A stretch of 64,000 nucleotides of DNA from Roseomonas sp. (GTDB taxonomy: Bacteria > Pseudomonadota > Alphaproteobacteria > Acetobacterales > Acetobacteraceae): contig JADCER010000014.1 of NCBI GenBank assembly GCA_020249925.1, positions 1 to 64,000 of the forward strand, in the 5' to 3' direction. The notes beneath the pieces are model-generated. The model searched no databases. It was given only the letters and a program-made list of their open reading frames with translations, and was not told the origin of the DNA. The translations under genes and the position numbers were made by a program. This document shows, piece by piece, positions 60,650 through 64,000 of this stretch. The stretch's first letter is position 1, and each line of letters begins with the position of its first letter.

Positions 60650-61591
60650 TCACGATGGTGCCTTGTGTTTGGCCGAATTGGAGGCTGGCTCATCAGGCAA
60701 TTTCAAGTCGGGCGCGTGCACGTAGTTTTTAGCTTCGTCAATCAGCCATGAAAGCAGCATCATTTTGCGTGGATCCTGCGCGACCGGTGTTCGCGACAGA
60801 AAGACGTAGCGGAAGCCGTTTGGCCGAAAGCCGAAGGGCGCCACAAGCCGCCGCGATCGAATGGCGTCGATCACGAATGGTTCCGGGCTGATCACCACGC
60901 CCAGGCCAGCGGTGGCGGCCTCTAGACTCAGGTAGAAATGCTCAAAGGTCCGGCTCGGCACGGCCGGAAGGCTACAACGAGCTTCTGCGGCCCATCGGTC
61001 CCAGGCGTCTATCCGTGTCGCGGAATGGATGCGCGGAAGATCGAAAAGCGCAGCACCCGGATGGCGCGCCGCCAGATCAGGTGCGCAAACGGGTCCGACA
61101 CGCTCCTCGAGAATCGTTTCGGCGTAAATGTCAGGTGCGATCACGAAGTCGCTGCGGCGGATGGCGCAATCTATGCGCGACTGCTCAAGACTCACCGGGC
61201 CACCGGCAGCCAGTACATGAATAACGATATCCGGATGCCGCGTCTCAAACGCCGGTAGGCGCGGAATCAGCCAACGCTGGGTCAGCGTCGGCTCGCAGGA
61301 GACGACGAGCGGGTCGGGCAATCCGGCCCGCAGTTCCGCGACTATCTCCGTGATCTGCCGGAAGGCTGGGCGCGTGGCGTCAAGGAGCCGCTTGCCCGCG
61401 TTAGTGAGAAATACACGGCGGTTGCGCCGTTCGAAAAGGGCCACGCCGATCGCTTCCTCGAGAACGCGAACCTGACGGCTGATCGCACTATGGGTGACAT
61501 GCAGTTCGTCGCCCGCCTTCCCGAAGTGGCCTAGCCGGGCTGCCGCCTCGAAGGCGCGTAAGGCGGAGAGCGGAGGCAAGCGATCAGGCAT
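60650..61591 (-). CDS. LysR-family (GcvA-like) transcriptional regulator
   Basis: This 313-residue regulator has the N-terminal winged helix (residues 6-65: LSALRAFEAAARLGHFGKAG, HVTHSAISRQVRVLE) and a type 2 periplasmic-binding-like effector domain. It lies next to a divergent PdxA2 fusion, so it most likely controls that gene in response to its substrate. Codon use is less GC-biased than pheT, and it sits at the left edge of the inserted segment. Confidence 0.9.
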   Translation of the reverse strand: MPDRLPPLSALRAFEAAARLGHFGKAGDELHVTHSAISRQVRVLEEAIGVALFERRNRRVFLTNAGKRLLDATRPAFRQITEIVAELRAGLPDPLVVSCEPTLTQRWLIPRLPAFETRHPDIVIHVLAAGGPVSLEQSRIDCAIRRSDFVIAPDIYAETILEERVGPVCAPDLAARHPGAALFDLPRIHSATRIDAWDRWAAEARCSLPAVPSRTFEHFYLSLEAATAGLGVVISPEPFVIDAIRSRRLVAPFGFRPNGFRYVFLSRTPVAQDPRKMMLLSWLIDEAKNYVHAPDLKLPDEPASNSAKHKAPS

Positions 61592-61686
61592 AATCGGTGA
61601 CCTAAACTCACTTATTTGTGTCAGATATCATCGTTTTTTCTGTGCGGCAAGCGCTGGCATCATCAATTCCGAAATGGAGGGCGCAG
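61592..61686. promoter_or_regulatory. LysR/PdxA2 divergent promoter region
   Basis: The 95-bp gap is AT-richer than its surroundings. A TGA-N7-TCA dyad at 61598-61610 fits the T-N11-A LysR box, and GGAGGGCGCAG precedes the ATG at 61687. Operator identity is inferred. Confidence 0.45.
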
Positions 61687-63531
61687 ATGAGACATGCGAT
61701 CATTGCCGATAATGTGACGAACGCGATGGGTGGTGCAGCACCCTTCGTGATACCCGGACGCGCCTCTGCACTTTGCGGCGATCTAGCGCGGCCTTCATGC
61801 CAAAGCATTCGGATGACGCCGATCGCGGTCACCATGGGAGATCCCTGCGGAATCGGGCCCGAGATCTGTGCAAAGCTCTTCGCCGAAGGGCTACCGCATC
61901 CGGCTTTCGTGATCGGCGATGCGGGCGCGATGCGCCACGCCATCGCCGCGCTAGGTCTGAGGCTTGACGTGCGGGTGATCTCACAACCTCACGAGGCGCG
62001 CCAGCACGCGGGGGTGGTGGATGTTCTGGCAGTCTCCGACCTGCCCGCAGATTTATCCGTCGGCACGATAGACAGCCGCGCCGGGCAGGCCTCCTATGAT
62101 TATATTGTGCGCGCGATCGACCTCGCGAATGCCGGCCTTGTCGATGCCATCGTCACTGCGCCAATCGCCAAGGAGGCAATGAAGGCAGCGGGTATTTCTT
62201 ATCCCGGACATACGGAAATTCTGGCCGATAAATCCGGAACCTCAGATGTCGCCATGATGCTGGCGAATGAAGATCTGCGCACGATGCTGGTCACCATACA
62301 TGTCCCCCTGAAGGACGCTATCGCGCTCGTGACGCACGAACGGGTCCTTCGCACCATTCGCCTCGCGCATCAGGCCTGCTTGGCGTACGGCATCGCCAGG
62401 CCGCGGATCGCTGTCGCTGGGCTCAATCCCCATGCTGGGGAAGGCGGCATGTTCGGCACGGAGGAAATGCACGAAATCGCGCCCGCCATCGCTGATGCGC
62501 AACGAGAAGGAATTGATGCCTCAGGTCCCTTTCCCGGCGATACGGTGTTCATGCGCGCGCGGCGCGCTGAATTCGACATCGTGGTCGCTATGTACCACGA
62601 CCAGGGCCTTATCCCAGTGAAATACATGGGCATCGACCATGGCGTGAATGTCACAATTGGCCTACCCTTTATCCGTACCTCGGTTGATCACGGAACCGCC
62701 TTCGACATCGCAGGCAAGGGGCAAGCGCGCCACGGATCCCTCCGTTATGCCTTCGATCAGGCAATGCGACTCGCGACGGCCAAGCGCAGAACAATCCTTC
62801 AACCGGCGAAGGCAGGCATAACTGCCCCGGATTTCATCTTCATGCTTACCCACAACGACCGTACGATTCCAGACGCCTGGGAGCGTATCGACGAAGTCCT
62901 TGCGGCAGGCGTCACCCATATCGGCTTCAAGGATATTGGTTTGCCATTTGAGGTGCTGGTGGCGCTGGCTGGCAAGATCCAGGCAGCCGGCGCCACGCTC
63001 TATCTCGAGGTCGTTTCGTTGGATGAAGCGAGCGAAAGGCGTTCGGCGGAGGCGGCCCTCGCGCTCGGCGTTGATGTGCTAATGGGCGGAACGCGGCCGA
63101 ACATCGTGCTGCCGGTCATCCGGCAGAGCAAGATCAGCTACTATCCGTTTCCGGGTAAAATTCTTGGCCATCCGAGCAAGCTTACGGGCACCATCCAATC
63201 CATCGTTGAAAGTGCAAGACGGCTTGCCGCCATGGAGGGCGTCCATGGTCTTGATCTGCTTGCCTATCGCTTCGCAGGCGACGTGCCGCGCCTGATTCGC
63301 GAGGTCATCACGGCCGTCGCACCGAAACCGGTCGTCATTGCCGGCTCGATAGACCGCGCCGAACGCATCTCGGCGCTCGTTCAAGGAGGAGCGGCCGGCT
63401 TTACGATCGGCACTGCGGCGTTCGAGGGCGCATTTGAACCAAAAAAGAGTAGGCTCGCAGATCAGATTGGAACCATCCGAAATCTGTTGCACCAAGCTTG
63501 TCAATCAGTGTCGGAAAGGGGGTGCGGATAG
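61687..63531 (+). CDS. PdxA2-type dehydrogenase fused to a C-terminal TIM-barrel-like domain
   Basis: With the ATG at 61687, which has a strong GGAGGG site, the protein has 614 residues; similarity begins at a second ATG, 61813 (MTPIAVTMGDPCGIGPEI). The first 330 residues of that part are PdxA-like, with metal His residues in SYPGHTEILAD, TIHVPLKDAIA and MYHDQGLIPVKYM. PdxA2 enzymes oxidise 4-phospho-threonate or erythronate. The last 240 residues (LTHNDRTIPDAWERIDEVL, THIGFKDIGLPFEVL, VVIAGSIDRAERISAL, GFTIGTAAFEG) resemble a phosphate-binding (beta/alpha)8 barrel of unknown activity. Confidence 0.75.
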   Translation: MRHAIIADNVTNAMGGAAPFVIPGRASALCGDLARPSCQSIRMTPIAVTMGDPCGIGPEICAKLFAEGLPHPAFVIGDAGAMRHAIAALGLRLDVRVISQPHEARQHAGVVDVLAVSDLPADLSVGTIDSRAGQASYDYIVRAIDLANAGLVDAIVTAPIAKEAMKAAGISYPGHTEILADKSGTSDVAMMLANEDLRTMLVTIHVPLKDAIALVTHERVLRTIRLAHQACLAYGIARPRIAVAGLNPHAGEGGMFGTEEMHEIAPAIADAQREGIDASGPFPGDTVFMRARRAEFDIVVAMYHDQGLIPVKYMGIDHGVNVTIGLPFIRTSVDHGTAFDIAGKGQARHGSLRYAFDQAMRLATAKRRTILQPAKAGITAPDFIFMLTHNDRTIPDAWERIDEVLAAGVTHIGFKDIGLPFEVLVALAGKIQAAGATLYLEVVSLDEASERRSAEAALALGVDVLMGGTRPNIVLPVIRQSKISYYPFPGKILGHPSKLTGTIQSIVESARRLAAMEGVHGLDLLAYRFAGDVPRLIREVITAVAPKPVVIAGSIDRAERISALVQGGAAGFTIGTAAFEGAFEPKKSRLADQIGTIRNLLHQACQSVSERGCG

Positions 63532-63574
63532 GTAGCATGCCCCCCTTTAGCGCCTATGTGACCGAAGGGACGAT

Positions 63575-63926
63575 TTGAATAACGGAGGGGTTCCAGCTCA
63601 TCATGACCCGAGGACAGTGAGGATGCGCCAAAAATCCCTCACGTCACCCTTAGGGGCGCAAGCTGAGAAGATGCACAGCGATGTTCGACGCACCGCACCC
63701 AAGCGCTATGCCGCCGAGGATAGTATCGCCGCCCTATGTCGCTGCATAGCCATGGCAGAACGGCGCTATGCTGGGACTTTTAAGGGATTTTTCGAAGCCG
63801 GTGAACGCCGTCTGCCTGGTGATGCGACCAGTGCGGCCATAGCCGACGCGGTAAGTATACTCGACCGGCAAGCGCTCGAGCGTTGCCTACTCCAAGGAAA
63901 CACAATCGCGGAGGGGGGAACCCTGC
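63575..63926 (+). pseudogene. Degraded IS3-family transposase OrfA remnant
   Basis: The open frame contains VRRTAPKRYAAED, then SIAALCRCIAMAERRYAGTF and KGFFEAGERRLPGDATSAA, recognisable as an IS3-group OrfA (KRYxxEDK ... SIAELCRREGIAESLYYxWSKEFLEAGKRRLxGD). A segment of about 12 residues after the AED is missing and many positions are changed. There is no OrfB. The frame continues to 63973, through unrelated sequence. It marks old transposon activity at the right edge of the islet. Confidence 0.65.
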
Positions 63927-64000
63927 ATGAGCACCCCACCCGCCAGCAAGCGCCGCAAGAAGGGCGCGCCTGATCTGCCGGCCTTCCAGCCGCTCCGGCG
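63927..64000 (+). repeat. Second copy of a pheT 3' segment, in frame behind a new start
   Basis: The last 54 bases (63947-64000) match 60152-60205 of pheT at 52 of 54 positions; the two changes (T/C, C/T) are in third codon positions and leave the protein unchanged. An ATG at 63927 with a strong GGAGGGGGG upstream opens MSTPPASKRRKKGAPDLPAF in the pheT frame, so a free FDX-ACB-domain-like peptide could be translated. The window ends inside the copy, so its length is unknown. Confidence 0.85.

Overview
The window looks like chromosomal DNA of a high-GC alphaproteobacterium, most likely a Roseomonas-like member of the Acetobacteraceae or Rhodospirillales. The evidence is the GC-rich third codon positions, a run of alphaproteobacterial housekeeping blocks (coaBC-dut, an NDUFA12-type complex I subunit next to mlaD and a DUF2155 gene, mutM/ubiE, dapF-mtaB-ftsY, rpmI-rplT-pheS-pheT), and four orphan Bug/TctC-type solute-binding protein genes. 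The lineage is inferred from gene content and was not tested by a database search.

Layout. 1-941: a 59-bp hairpin-forming tandem repeat abutting a truncated IS3-family element. 1.0-5.7 kb (minus): a sulfotransferase, a three-gene cobalt-type nitrile hydratase / thiocyanate hydrolase-like set, a secreted SH3 protein and an amidohydrolase. 5.8-12.5 kb: an SDR dehydrogenase, a Bug receptor, an FtsK-gamma-like DNA-binding protein, coaBC-dut, RidA, a TPR protein and an AhpD-like protein. 12.5-19.6 kb (minus): a tightly packed run of FemAB-like GNAT, EamA exporter, DUF2075 nuclease-helicase, EEP hydrolase, MFS transporter and PPK2 kinase. 19.7-24.3 kb: GT61, a second RidA, a shrunken NrdJ-derived pseudoenzyme, then NDUFA12-mlaD-small ORF-DUF2155. 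24.3-28.8 kb: an ETHE1-like persulfide dioxygenase, a frameshifted Bug gene and a coupled P450/LpxL-type acyltransferase pair. 28.8-37.2 kb: a lactonase-like MBL/HIBADH/CMD operon, a Bug gene, a DUF2889 gene and a TRAP transporter-uronate dehydrogenase-epimerase operon. 37.4-46.3 kb: amidase, L-threonate-dehydrogenase-like, VOC, NHL, crotonase, Bug and leuCD-like genes. 46.5-54.5 kb: crotonase, DUF1203, mutM/ubiE, small envelope genes, an IS5 remnant, an intradiol dioxygenase, ftsY and mtaB. 54.5-60.5 kb: dapF, cheZ, rpmI, rplT, pheS and pheT.

The right end is rearranged. After pheT, an MFS gene is broken off after roughly 45 codons. Then comes a divergent LysR / PdxA2-TIM-barrel fusion pair, a degraded IS3 orfA, and at the last 54 bases a second copy of a pheT segment (52/54 identical, both differences synonymous). 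This looks like a small catabolic islet flanked by a pheT duplication; the event itself is inferred.

Functionally the window is mostly scavenging and catabolic capacity (organic acids, uronates, nitriles or thiocyanate, aromatic-ring cleavage, acyl-CoA turnover) interleaved with core genes. The items most worth following up are the pheT duplication and islet, the PdxA2-TIM-barrel fusion, the NrdJ-like remnant protein, the standalone FtsK-gamma-like protein, the nuclease-helicase DUF2075 protein and the P450-acyltransferase pair.
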